The position numbers were made by a program, and so were the translations under genes. The notes beneath the pieces are model-generated. The model did no database searches. It saw only the letters and a program-made list of their open reading frames with translations, and had not been told where the DNA came from. Positions 57,190 through 64,000 of a DNA stretch of 64,000 nt are shown here, piece by piece (within the stretch, counting starts at the first letter, position 1; each line of letters opens with the position of its first letter). The stretch lies in contig CAVZAB010000010.1 in assembly GCA_963773155.1 (NCBI GenBank), positions 248,001 to 312,000 of the forward strand, read 5' to 3'. Source of the stretch: CAVZAB01 sp963773155 (lineage in GTDB: Bacteria; Pseudomonadota; Alphaproteobacteria; Rhizobiales; Beijerinckiaceae).

Positions 57190-57197
57190 TGTATACA
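57190..57197. promoter_or_regulatory. TGTATACA palindrome upstream of the second SDR
   Basis: A perfect 8-bp palindrome lies 43 bases before the SDR start. Its TATAC core is shared with the candidate GntR operator at 51689-51702. Short palindromes of this size occur by chance, so this is weak alone. Confidence 0.3.
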
Positions 57198-57324
57198 GGG
57201 TATTTCGACGCGACCATATGCGCCACTCGGGCGCCTGCGCCGGATAGCGCAAACAGCAAAGAACCTACCCGGTGGACGATTTCGGGTGGCTTGCAAACGC
57301 GTAGGGCCCCTCGCCCATGGCTCA

Positions 57325-57600
57325 GAATGGCTGCCCCTTATCGTGCGCGCAATGGGCAGCGATATCTTTCCGAACCAGGCCTGGCGATCACCTTTGACGG
57401 CGTTGCAATCCCCGCGCGACCCGGTGAGACAATCGCCGTCGTGCCAACGGCGCAGGACGTTCGGGCGTTCCGGCGAACGGCCGCGGGAAGCCCGCGAGGC
57501 CTGTTTGGTGGCACGGGCGTGCGCCAGGATTGCCTGATGAGCGTCGATGGCCGGCCAAAGCGCGCCTGCATCCATGACCTCAGATCGAGGCGGCGAGCGC
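57325..57600 (+). pseudogene. Relic of a 2Fe-2S (HcnA-like) subunit
   Basis: The frame contains LAITFDGVAIPARPGETIAV, then AFRRTAAGSPRGLFGGTGVR, QDCLMSVDGRPKRACIHDL. In functional small subunits of HcnABC-type dehydrogenases the cluster segment reads Y-C-G-M-G-x-C-x-x-C. Here two of these Cys are Gly (TGT to GGT) and Arg (TGC to CGC), so the iron-sulfur cluster could not assemble. Upstream and downstream frames are not conserved. Such a subunit normally works with a DAO-type flavoprotein like the one at 54-55 kb. The alpha (HcnB-like) subunit is not recognisable. Confidence 0.5.
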
Positions 57601-57882
57601 AAGCGGCGAGGCCATCGGCTTATCGAAGCGGCAAACCGCTTTGGCATGGCCGCTGCCAAGGCCACTGTTAGGTCTCCGAATTGGTCGAGTTTCAATGCCG
57701 GTCGCGGCGGGATACCGGCTGACGAGTTTTGCTTTGTCGCCGCGTCCACCACCCAAGCCGGTTCCCCTTCGGTGGGCTGTTCGCGGGCCGAAGGCGAGGG
57801 TTTGGCGGCGCCGGGCAGCGCTGATTAGCGACAGTCCTAACGGCAGACAAAGCGCGAGGCTTACGCCAATGCGGCCCGCCTC
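57601..57882. other. Intergenic, probable gene debris
   Basis: About 280 bases between the 2Fe-2S relic and the ketopantoate-reductase-like gene. It might be the decayed start of a large flavoprotein subunit following the 2Fe-2S gene, but no readable motif survives. Confidence 0.3.
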
Positions 57883-58864
57883 AAGGCGCAGGATAGCAGC
57901 CAGCAAGTCGACCGCGCTCGCGTATCAGTGCGAGAACGGAAGTGCAGATCGGCATGCACTCGCCGGTGATCTGGCCGAGTTCAACAACGGCGCCAAGAAG
58001 CGCGTCAATTTCCATCGGCCGGCCTCGCTCGAGATCCTGCAGCATAGACGTCTTGTGGACGCCGACCTCGGCAGCGCCGGCAAGGCGCTGGTCCAGCGAA
58101 ACGGCAAAGTGCACGCCGAGCCGTTCGGCGACGACCTTCGCTTCGCTCATCATCGCGCGGCATAGATTCCGCAGACCCGGCTCACCGACAATTCTGTCCA
58201 GCGTTGCCCCTGTTAGCGCAGAGACCGGATTGAAGCAAAGATTGCCCCACAGTTTCACCCAGATCTCGTCGCGGATCCGGGTTCGTACCGGCGCCCTAAG
58301 GCCGGCCTTAATCATCAGAAGCGAGAGCGCCTCGGCCCGTGCGCTGCGGCTCGCATCAGGTTCGCCCAGGCTGAACCGATCACCATAGGAATGGGCGATG
58401 ACGCCAGGCCGAACCACCTCGGCCGCTGGATAGACGACGCAGCCCAGGACCTGCGCTGGCGGCAGGAAATCCCACAGTTTGCCGCCGGGATCAACACTTT
58501 CAATGCGACGGTCGCGCCAAGGCCCTTCGAGCGCGTAGAAATACCAATAGGGCACACCGTTGATGGCGGTGACAAACGTCGTGTCCGGCCGGACCATCGC
58601 GGCAATTTGCGGGGCCGCAGCCGGCAGAGAATGGGCCTTCAAGGTCAGCAATATGTAATCCTGTTGGCCCGCCTCAGCCGGCGTCTCGCAGCAGCGTGGC
58701 CGCAGAATGATGGTCTCGCCGGCGGTTATCAGCGTCAGGCCGTTTTCCTGAATCGCCGCGCGATGGGCACCGCGGGAGACGAAAGTCACGTCGGCCCCTG
58801 CCGCCAGCAGTTTGGCGCCGAGGAAGCCGCCAATCGCACCGGCCCCGAAAACGGCGATTTTCAC
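57881..58864 (-). CDS. Ketopantoate reductase-like (PanE/ApbA family) dehydrogenase
   Basis: GTG 58864 overlaps the acyl-CoA ligase stop by four bases (GTGA), giving a protein of about 327 residues. The NADP-binding start is KIAVFGAGAIGGFLGAKLLA, then VSRGAHRAAIQENGL. The conserved Lys in YILLTLKAHSLPAAAP, the catalytic region IWVKLWGNLCFNPVSALTGA and the C-terminal LQDLERGRPMEIDALLGAVV complete the family pattern. PanE enzymes reduce ketopantoate, but many paralogues in catabolic operons reduce other 2-keto acids. Co-transcription with an acyl-CoA ligase favours a catabolic role. Notably, the only PanB-like gene in the window is broken and unlinked. Confidence 0.85.
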   Translation of the reverse strand: MKIAVFGAGAIGGFLGAKLLAAGADVTFVSRGAHRAAIQENGLTLITAGETIILRPRCCETPAEAGQQDYILLTLKAHSLPAAAPQIAAMVRPDTTFVTAINGVPYWYFYALEGPWRDRRIESVDPGGKLWDFLPPAQVLGCVVYPAAEVVRPGVIAHSYGDRFSLGEPDASRSARAEALSLLMIKAGLRAPVRTRIRDEIWVKLWGNLCFNPVSALTGATLDRIVGEPGLRNLCRAMMSEAKVVAERLGVHFAVSLDQRLAGAAEVGVHKTSMLQDLERGRPMEIDALLGAVVELGQITGECMPICTSVLALIRERGRLAGCYPAP

Positions 58865-60387
58865 GACGAGAGACCGAGCTTTTCGGCAAGCCCGATGCGC
58901 TGCAACTTGCCGGTCGCCCCTTTCGGTATTTCGGCGACAAAAACAATTTTGCGCGGCACCTTGAAGGGGGCGAGCCGGCTCGCCGCAAAATCGCGCAGAA
59001 TGCGCTCGTCGCACGCTGCTCCCTCGCGCAGCACGACGGCCGCCGCGACCTCTTCGCCGAGTTTGTCGTGCGGCATGGCAAAGGTTACGCATTGCTGCAC
59101 CGCCGGATGATCCATCAGCACCGCGTCGATCTCTAGTGGTGCTACTTTCTCGCCGCCGCGATTGATGATCTCCTTCAATCGTCCGGTAAGCCGCAAATAG
59201 CCATCGCGATCAAGATAGCCCTGATCACCGGTGCGAAACCAGCCGCCGGTGAAGGCCTTGGCATTGGCCGGCGGGTTGTTTTCGTAGCCGGCCATGACAT
59301 TGCTGCCGCGGATCACCACCTCGCCCAGCGTGCCCGGTGGTAGCCGATTGCCCGCCTCGTCCAGGATAGCAATCTGCGGGCCGGCTGCAACGCCGACCGA
59401 ACCGGGAAAGCGCGCCGCCGGCGGCAGCGGGTTGCTCGCCATCTGATGCGCCGCCTCGGTCATGCCGTAGGCCTCGATGACCGGCACGCCGAACGCCGCC
59501 TCCAAATCGACCATCACTTGCGGCGGCAGCGAAGCCGAAGAGGAGCGAATCAAGCGCAGCCGCGCGGCCTCGATCACGGCCCGGTTGCGCGCAGCAAGCG
59601 GCAGCAGCGTCTGATGCATCGTCGGCACTGCCGTGAACCAGCTCGGCCGCGCCTCGGCCATCCAGCCGAAAAAGGAGAACGCATTGAATCCTGGTGTGCA
59701 GCACACGCCGGCACCTGCGGCAAGGGAAGAAAGAACGGCGGCGATCAGTCCGTGGATGTGGAACAGCGGCATGATGTTCAAACAGAGATCGTCGGCGCCG
59801 AGCTTGAGGCTGCGCGCGATGTGATAGGCTGAGGCTGCAACGTTCGTCTGGCTCAACGGTACAATCTTGGGCCGTGATGTCGTGCCTGACGTGTGCAGCA
59901 CGAGGGCAATATCGCCGGCGAGCGCCGCACCCTTGGGCGCCCGAGCATCGAGGCGGCTGTCGGTCACGAGCTCAAAGCTGCCGGCGGCCTCGCCCGGCAC
60001 TAGTTCGATAATCGCAATGCCTTGGTTGGCCGCGGCTTCGCGAGCTGGACCGGCGGATCCGGCAAGCACGAGCAAAGCCCGTACCCGCAAATCGGAAAGA
60101 TAAAAGTCGAATTCGTCGGCACGATAGGCCGGGTTGAGGGGTGCTGCGGTCACGCTAGCGGCGAGCGCGACGAAGCAGGCCGCCATTTCCGGTCCGTTCG
60201 GGAGGACGATCGCAACCCGGTCACCGCGGCCCATGCCGAAACTTTCGAGCCGCGCCGACGTGCGAGCGCACAGGGCACGCAAAGCCCCGTAGGTCAGAGG
60301 CGTTCGCCCCGGCGCCGTCAGCGCTGGGGCGTCGTTCTGGCCAGTGGCCAGAAGGCCGGCAATGGTAGTGGCGGGGTAGGCGTTCAA
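58861..60387 (-). CDS. Acyl-CoA synthetase (AMP-forming, oxalate-CoA-ligase-like)
   Basis: TTG 60387 is chosen because GGAGAGAG precedes it and the family start LNAYPATTIAGLL follows; the open frame to 60498 has no site. The 508-residue enzyme contains the adenylate motifs in order. LVLHTSGTTSRPKIVPLSQT comes first, then MPLFHIHGL, VIEAYGMTEAAHQMASNPLP, GWFRTGDQGYLDRDGYLRLT with GRLKEIINRGGEKVAPLEID, and the final catalytic Lys in EIPKGATGKLQR. It activates a carboxylic acid to its CoA thioester. The layout resembles oxalyl-CoA synthetases (AAE3 type), but the acid is uncertain. Coupled to the PanE-like gene. The GYD gene lies divergently. Confidence 0.88.
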   Translation of the reverse strand: MNAYPATTIAGLLATGQNDAPALTAPGRTPLTYGALRALCARTSARLESFGMGRGDRVAIVLPNGPEMAACFVALAASVTAAPLNPAYRADEFDFYLSDLRVRALLVLAGSAGPAREAAANQGIAIIELVPGEAAGSFELVTDSRLDARAPKGAALAGDIALVLHTSGTTSRPKIVPLSQTNVAASAYHIARSLKLGADDLCLNIMPLFHIHGLIAAVLSSLAAGAGVCCTPGFNAFSFFGWMAEARPSWFTAVPTMHQTLLPLAARNRAVIEAARLRLIRSSSASLPPQVMVDLEAAFGVPVIEAYGMTEAAHQMASNPLPPAARFPGSVGVAAGPQIAILDEAGNRLPPGTLGEVVIRGSNVMAGYENNPPANAKAFTGGWFRTGDQGYLDRDGYLRLTGRLKEIINRGGEKVAPLEIDAVLMDHPAVQQCVTFAMPHDKLGEEVAAAVVLREGAACDERILRDFAASRLAPFKVPRKIVFVAEIPKGATGKLQRIGLAEKLGLSS

Positions 60388-60561
60388 TGGCTCTCTCCAT
60401 GACCGTCCTCGCCTGTTTAGCGCCTGCGCGGCGGAACGGGAAGTCCGCCAGCATTGGTCGAACTCCGGGGGGTGCAAATCGGGCCGGTGATCCGGCAATA
60501 ATCTGTGTTAGCCTGTCCTGGCGGCCGCCGGAGCAACGAAAGAGCGAGAGGAAACTGCCCC

Positions 60562-60897
60562 ATGACGACCTTCATCATTCAAGGAAATTATAGCCAGGAA
60601 GCCATGCGCGGGATGGTTGCCAATCCCGAGAACCGGGAAGATGCCGTAGCCAAGCTTTTCAAGGAATTCGACGGCAAACTTCTGGCCTATTACGTCACCT
60701 TCGGCCGATACGATTTCCTGGTCATCGCCGAGGCACCGGACGAACAGACGGTCCTTTCTGCGCTGGCCGTCGTCGCCGCAACCGGCGGCGTCACCAATCT
60801 GTCCACGACGACCGCCTTGTCGGCCAAGGAGGCCAAAAAGGCCTTCGAGGCTGCCGGCAAATTTAGCGACAAATTCAGGCCGGCCGGCAAGAAATAG
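60562..60897 (+). CDS. GYD-domain protein
   Basis: This 111-residue protein starts at ATG 60562 with a GAGAGG site upstream. It begins TTFIIQGNYSQEAMRGMVAN and contains the eponymous segment VTFGRYDFLVIAEAPDEQTV, here GRYD. A C-terminal region ends in EAAGKFSDKFRPAGKK. GYD proteins are small ferredoxin-fold proteins without known activity, widespread in Hyphomicrobiales and often near dehydrogenase or oxidoreductase operons. Divergent from the acyl-CoA ligase by about 175 bases. Confidence 0.8.
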   Translation: MTTFIIQGNYSQEAMRGMVANPENREDAVAKLFKEFDGKLLAYYVTFGRYDFLVIAEAPDEQTVLSALAVVAATGGVTNLSTTTALSAKEAKKAFEAAGKFSDKFRPAGKK

Positions 60898-61092
60898 CGG
60901 GCCCCCTTATACCGCACCATCCGAGGAACCGTCATGCGGGGCTGCCGAACCTACGGCCCGGGACCGGCAAACCGACCGGTCAACCTTCTTTTGCGCTGCG
61001 CACTTACCGATCATTAACCGCCCGCCGAGCGAACTGGTTACAACGCTGGTCCACACCATTATAAGGAATGACCGCCGGAGCAGGACTTGACC

Positions 61093-61257
61093 ATGGGTGT
61101 GCTTTTGAAGCGATTCTTTCGCGATAATTCGGCGGCGACGGCCGTCGAATACGGGTTGATTGCCGGGCTAATCGGCGTGGTGATCATCGGCGCGTTGACG
61201 ACGGCCGGTGTCAAAGTATCGGCGAAGTTTCAGAAGGTCGGCACCGCTCTCACCTAG
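61093..61257 (+). CDS. flp: Flp/Fap-type pilin, solitary
   Basis: A 54-residue protein, MGVLLKRFFRDNSAATAVEY followed by GLIAGLIGVVIIGALTTAGV and a short tail. It has the hallmark prepilin segment (DNSAATAVEYGLIAGLIG) with Glu/Tyr before the hydrophobic core, where Flp pilins are processed by TadV/CpaA. Length is normal for the family. Flp pilins form Tad pili for surface attachment, but no tad/cpa assembly gene is in the window, so this is an orphan or spare copy. Its last four bases overlap the stop of the convergent hydrolase. Too short for many gene finders. Confidence 0.85.
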   Translation: MGVLLKRFFRDNSAATAVEYGLIAGLIGVVIIGALTTAGVKVSAKFQKVGTALT

Positions 61258-62057
61258 TTCGATTTGGCGATGCGCCCATACCAATCACCCAGTGCCTGGC
61301 AGAAACCCTCGGCCCGGGTCTGCGGAAAAAAATGACCCCCGGTTTCAAACACCTGTATCTCGGCCCTGGCCAGTGCCATGGCGAGGTGGTGCTGGTGGTA
61401 GGCGGGAATGACAAGGTCGTCGGCGGCCGACAGCACGAGCACCGGTATCCGGATTTGCGCCAGCGCCCTGCTGCCATCAAACGCGAGCAGGGCCTCGATC
61501 CGCTCGGCCAGGACGGCGCGCCCCGAAGCAGAAGAGGCCGGGCCTTGCATGGCGCGCTTCAGCAAATCGGCCCTTTGCGCCAACCAGCCCGGCGGGTAAG
61601 ACAGAAACAGGGCCAGGCGTTCATAGGCTTCCGGCGCCTGCGTCAGGACCATTAAGCGGCAGATGAACAAGGTCCGGATATAGGTATCGGCCGTGATCCA
61701 GCTGCCACTGAGCACGAGCGCCCGACAGCGCCGCGGGCAGATTTCGGCGAGCGCCTGGGCGACCAGACCGCCCATCGAATGACCGACGACAACGGCACTT
61801 TCTATCGCCAGGGCGCTGAGAATGGCCCGGGCGTCGTCGGCAAGCGCGGCAATGTCGAATCTTGTCGTGCCCCGGCTGCTTGCGCCGATCCCGCGCTGAT
61901 CGAAACGGATCACGGTGAAGGTCTGTTGTAGGATAGAGGCGACCGGATCCCAGAAGGCTGCGGTGCCGCCCAATCCGCTGACCAGCAGCAGGTTCGGGCC
62001 TGAACCCTCCCTGCGCACCGAGAGACTGGCGCCGTCGGCACGCTCAACCCTCGTCAC
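61254..62057 (-). CDS. Alpha/beta hydrolase
   Basis: This 267-residue hydrolase has the nucleophile elbow GHSMGGLVAQALAE, an oxyanion-type LLLVSGLGGTAAFWDPVA and RFDQRGIGASSRG. The Asp region is VPVLVLSAADDLVIPAYHQ-like (IRIPVLVLSAADDLVIP), and the catalytic His is in FETGGHFFPQTRAEG. It resembles 3-oxoadipate enol-lactonase-like and other carboxyl-ester hydrolases. Last gene of a four-gene operon; its ATG overlaps the 3-hydroxyacyl-CoA dehydrogenase stop by four bases. It probably hydrolyses a lactone, ester or thioester in the same pathway. Confidence 0.88.
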   Translation of the reverse strand: MTRVERADGASLSVRREGSGPNLLLVSGLGGTAAFWDPVASILQQTFTVIRFDQRGIGASSRGTTRFDIAALADDARAILSALAIESAVVVGHSMGGLVAQALAEICPRRCRALVLSGSWITADTYIRTLFICRLMVLTQAPEAYERLALFLSYPPGWLAQRADLLKRAMQGPASSASGRAVLAERIEALLAFDGSRALAQIRIPVLVLSAADDLVIPAYHQHHLAMALARAEIQVFETGGHFFPQTRAEGFCQALGDWYGRIAKSN

Positions 62058-62995
62058 GATTCCTCGCGGATGGCGCGCAGCGCGGCGATCTTCTCATCCC
62101 GCCAAAGCCGGCGCGCCGGCAGCCCGTCGAGTGGCAGATCGCTCCGCATAGCACGCTCGAGCGTCTCGATCAGGGCAGGCGTGAGGACCGGCCCGCCGGC
62201 GCTGGCGCGCTCGCGAGCCAGTTCCTCGAACATGAATCCGTAGCGCGCCAAATAATCGGCGATGCCTTTGGGTGCGTTGAGATCGATACCCTGCAGCGGA
62301 CCGAGAAAAGACCAGCGCAGACCGAAACCATCGCGGATCAGCGTATCGGCGTCAGCCGGGCTCAGCAGACCGGCGGCGACTGCACGAAACATCTCGATCA
62401 GCAGGGCGCCCTGCAAGCGGTTCATCACGAATCCCGGCGTCTCTTGGCGGATCAGAACCGGTTTCTGACCGACGGCACGCATGAGCTGGAAGGCCCGCTC
62501 GACAATGGCTTGCGGCGTCCAGGGCGCGGGCACCACTTCGACGGCCGGCAGCAGATGCGGTGGCGTTGCCGGGTGCACGACAATGCAACGATCGCGCCCG
62601 GCGAGCTCGCGCGTGAAGCGGGAGACGCCGGTGCTCGAGGTGGAACTCGCGAGAATGGCGTCGGGTGTCGCCAGGCGATCGAGTTTAGCAAAGAGGGCGG
62701 TCTTCGCCTCGACCTGTTCGGTAATGCATTCCTGCACATAATCGGCGTCGGCCAGGGCATCGGCCAGATCGCCGGCGACTTGAATGTGGGCGATCAGCGC
62801 CGAATGATCATGCCTTGCGATGGTAGGCAAAGTCGCGGCCGCCGCTTTGATTCCGGCCTCGAACGCGGCAAGATTGGCCGGCCGGTGGTCAAAGACCCGA
62901 ACGCGAAGACCGGCGCGCGCAAAGACAATCGCCCAGGACGATCCAATGATTCCGGCGCCGATGACTGCAATGTTGGCCATGCTGCTCCCCATCAT
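62054..62995 (-). CDS. 3-hydroxyacyl-CoA dehydrogenase-family (carnitine/gulonate-dehydrogenase-like)
   Basis: This 313-residue protein has the NAD loop NIAVIGAGIIGSSWAIVFAR with FDHRPANL, YVQECITEQVEAKTALFAKL and LASSTSSTGVSRFTRELAGR. The catalytic His is in CIVVHPATPPHLLPAVEVVP, followed by the C-terminal dimer domain from PGFVMNRLQGALLIEMFRAV. This is the short, single-domain form as in L-carnitine dehydrogenase and L-gulonate 3-dehydrogenase. ATG codons at 62995, 62992 and 62980 compete; the first overlaps the upstream stop (ATGA), the last follows GGGGAG. It would oxidise a 3-hydroxy acid or its CoA ester with NAD. Confidence 0.88.
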   Translation of the reverse strand: MMGSSMANIAVIGAGIIGSSWAIVFARAGLRVRVFDHRPANLAAFEAGIKAAAATLPTIARHDHSALIAHIQVAGDLADALADADYVQECITEQVEAKTALFAKLDRLATPDAILASSTSSTGVSRFTRELAGRDRCIVVHPATPPHLLPAVEVVPAPWTPQAIVERAFQLMRAVGQKPVLIRQETPGFVMNRLQGALLIEMFRAVAAGLLSPADADTLIRDGFGLRWSFLGPLQGIDLNAPKGIADYLARYGFMFEELARERASAGGPVLTPALIETLERAMRSDLPLDGLPARRLWRDEKIAALRAIREES

Positions 62996-63306
62996 CGCAG
63001 CGGCGAGAAGGCGCTCGGCACCAGAATGCGCGTCGACTGCACGTCGATCAAGTCGGTCACCTGATCAAGATAGGTCTGCCAGCGTGAGTCGGCGAGCATA
63101 CGGGTGCGTCGCAGCATGCGATCGTCGAGACCCTCGAAACCCCATAGCGACACGACATGATTAAGCTCGCCAATCTCGCTGGTGAAATAGCCGAGAAGCC
63201 GGCCCAGGAATTCGCGCTGCAAAGGTAGACCAACCTCCTCGTAGGTCGCCACAAAGAGCCGAAGCTTGCCGGGCCTTAGTCGGTAATCGCGCTCCTCGAC
63301 AATCAT
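62992..63306 (-). CDS. NIPSNAP-family protein
   Basis: This 104-residue protein begins MIVEERDYRLRPGKLRLFVA with TYEEVGLPLQREFLGRLLGY. The conserved GELNHVVSLWGFEGLDDRML and DSRWQTYLDQV are as in NIPSNAP domains. These ferredoxin-fold proteins have no assigned chemistry, but they recur in degradation operons and may shield or isomerise reactive intermediates. Its ATG overlaps the cupin stop, and its stop overlaps the dehydrogenase ATG, each by four bases. Confidence 0.85.
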   Translation of the reverse strand: MIVEERDYRLRPGKLRLFVATYEEVGLPLQREFLGRLLGYFTSEIGELNHVVSLWGFEGLDDRMLRRTRMLADSRWQTYLDQVTDLIDVQSTRILVPSAFSPLR

Positions 63307-63818
63307 GGCATACCGTTCGTGTGCGATTGCTCGGCCCAGCCAAACACGGTGCGGCGCTCGATCTCTTCGACATCGGCCGGCCGGGGGAACGGGTCGGGCG
63401 GCGGCTCGCCGGGCCGTTTCGGCCGGCCGATCGCCGCAAAGAAAGTCTCAAGCCCGCCCGGCATCAATATCCACATAAAGGTCAACGGTATCTCGCCGAC
63501 ATTGTGGAAGGAATGACGACGGTTGGCGGCGATAAAAATGGTCGTGCCCGGGAGCCCCTCGCGCTGCTGCCCGTCGAGCCTGGCAAGGCCCTGGCCGCTG
63601 AGGAAGTGGATGATCTCGTCATGCGCGTGGTGGGTGTGTTCGCGGACATGAGCGTGCGGGGCGATGGTCTGGGTGCCGATGGAAAAGTTGGTCCGGCTGG
63701 CGACCTCGCCGCTGTTCAAAATGCAGCGGACGAAGCCATTGGCCGGGACCGGCTGCCAAAAACTCTGGCCCTCGTCCGGCCCGACCAGTTTAATGGCAGG
63801 TAGCGGTGCTTGATCCAT
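63303..63818 (-). CDS. Cupin-domain protein
   Basis: ATG 63818 is chosen because GGAGAAC lies six bases upstream; the frame is open to 63980 but lacks a site. The 171-residue protein carries cupin motif 1 in PHAHVREHTHHAHDEIIHFL (four or more His plus Glu as metal ligands) and motif 2 around IFIAANRRHSFHNVGEIPLT. A Pro-rich tail follows (RPKRPGEPPPDPFPRPADVE). It probably binds Fe or Mn and may be a dioxygenase or isomerase of the pathway. It is the first gene of the operon that continues with NIPSNAP, dehydrogenase and hydrolase. Confidence 0.85.
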   Translation of the reverse strand: MDQAPLPAIKLVGPDEGQSFWQPVPANGFVRCILNSGEVASRTNFSIGTQTIAPHAHVREHTHHAHDEIIHFLSGQGLARLDGQQREGLPGTTIFIAANRRHSFHNVGEIPLTFMWILMPGGLETFFAAIGRPKRPGEPPPDPFPRPADVEEIERRTVFGWAEQSHTNGMP

Positions 63819-63915
63819 TCTTGTTCTCCGTTCCGGGCGATAGGATGCCCTGGCGAGCCCAATGTACAGGAGTGGTAGTGAGCCCGCAGCCGAAACGATC
63901 GCGCGCACGGGGCTG

Positions 63916-64000
63916 CCATGCCAAACCGTCATATTGCGCTTACCGGCGCGACCGGCTTCATCGGCCGGTTCGTGCTGCATGAACTGACGCGACGCGGTTA
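63916..64000 (+). CDS. NAD-dependent epimerase/dehydratase-like, N-terminus only (runs off window)
   Basis: ATG 63916 opens a frame to the end of the window with IALTGATGFIGRFVLHELTR, the nucleotide loop (TGATGFIG) of extended SDRs such as sugar-nucleotide epimerases and dihydroflavonol-type reductases. Only 28 codons are visible. It is divergent from the cupin operon, with 97 bases between starts. Confidence 0.6.

Overview
The window is a 64 kb chromosomal segment of an alphaproteobacterium, most likely of the Hyphomicrobiales (Bradyrhizobium/Beijerinckia-like relatives). This is inferred from gene content: a PrsDE-type type I secretion pair, two GFA-family proteins, small His/Tyr-rich and Gly-rich secreted proteins, FCD-type GntR regulation, IS110/IS256/IS630/IS1380 relics and a generally high GC content. 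No tRNA, rRNA or CRISPR array was seen.

Layout. (1) 1-3.5 kb: the 3' part of a large arylsulfatase, a secreted hypothetical protein and a tyrosine-integrase relic. (2) 3.7-24.4 kb: an accessory, decaying zone. Broken insertion sequences (IS256, IS1380, IS110) alternate with small stress or housekeeping-accessory genes (methyltransferase, GFA proteins, SDR, rhodanese, GNAT, OsmC, DUF4242, cupin), a heavily frameshifted SAM-cyclase-ATPase-TPR gene, a CadC/TolB-like relic and long empty stretches. (3) 25-32.5 kb: a NamZ-like muramidase, a two-gene FAD monooxygenase/PPOX unit, an atypical LuxR-type regulator with a membrane partner, and a Sel1-repeat protein. (4) 32.5-37.6 kb: a type I secretion adaptor and ABC exporter preceded on the same strand by three small Gly/Ala/Thr-rich ORFs, two of them sharing an A-x-GPN-S/T motif; these are candidate substrates. 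(5) 38.2-40.75 kb: an IS graveyard that includes a panB-like gene split by an IS110 fragment. (6) 40.75-64 kb: a dense catabolic region.

The catabolic region starts with an arylsulfatase and a 2-keto-4-pentenoate hydratase-like gene. An AcoX/NAD-kinase-like gene and a GcvPA/GcvPB-like pair follow, with no GcvT, GcvH or lipoyl machinery nearby. Next comes a polar amino-acid ABC importer whose two permeases are fused into one polypeptide, then a divergent FCD-GntR regulator, a flavoprotein dehydrogenase with SDR, a DAO-type oxidase, a DapA-family lyase, a second SDR, a relic 2Fe-2S subunit, an acyl-CoA ligase with a ketopantoate-reductase-like enzyme, a GYD protein, a lone Flp pilin, and a tightly coupled cupin/NIPSNAP/3-hydroxyacyl-CoA dehydrogenase/hydrolase operon. 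I infer import and stepwise oxidation of an amino-acid-like compound, with the divergent glycine-decarboxylase-like pair acting on something other than ordinary glycine.

Frameshifts are unevenly spread: frequent in 3-24 kb, 36-40 kb and 55-57.6 kb, and absent from the long genes between about 40.8 and 55.3 kb and between 57.9 and 63.8 kb. Many are single-base changes in short homopolymers, so gene decay and assembly indels both have to be considered.
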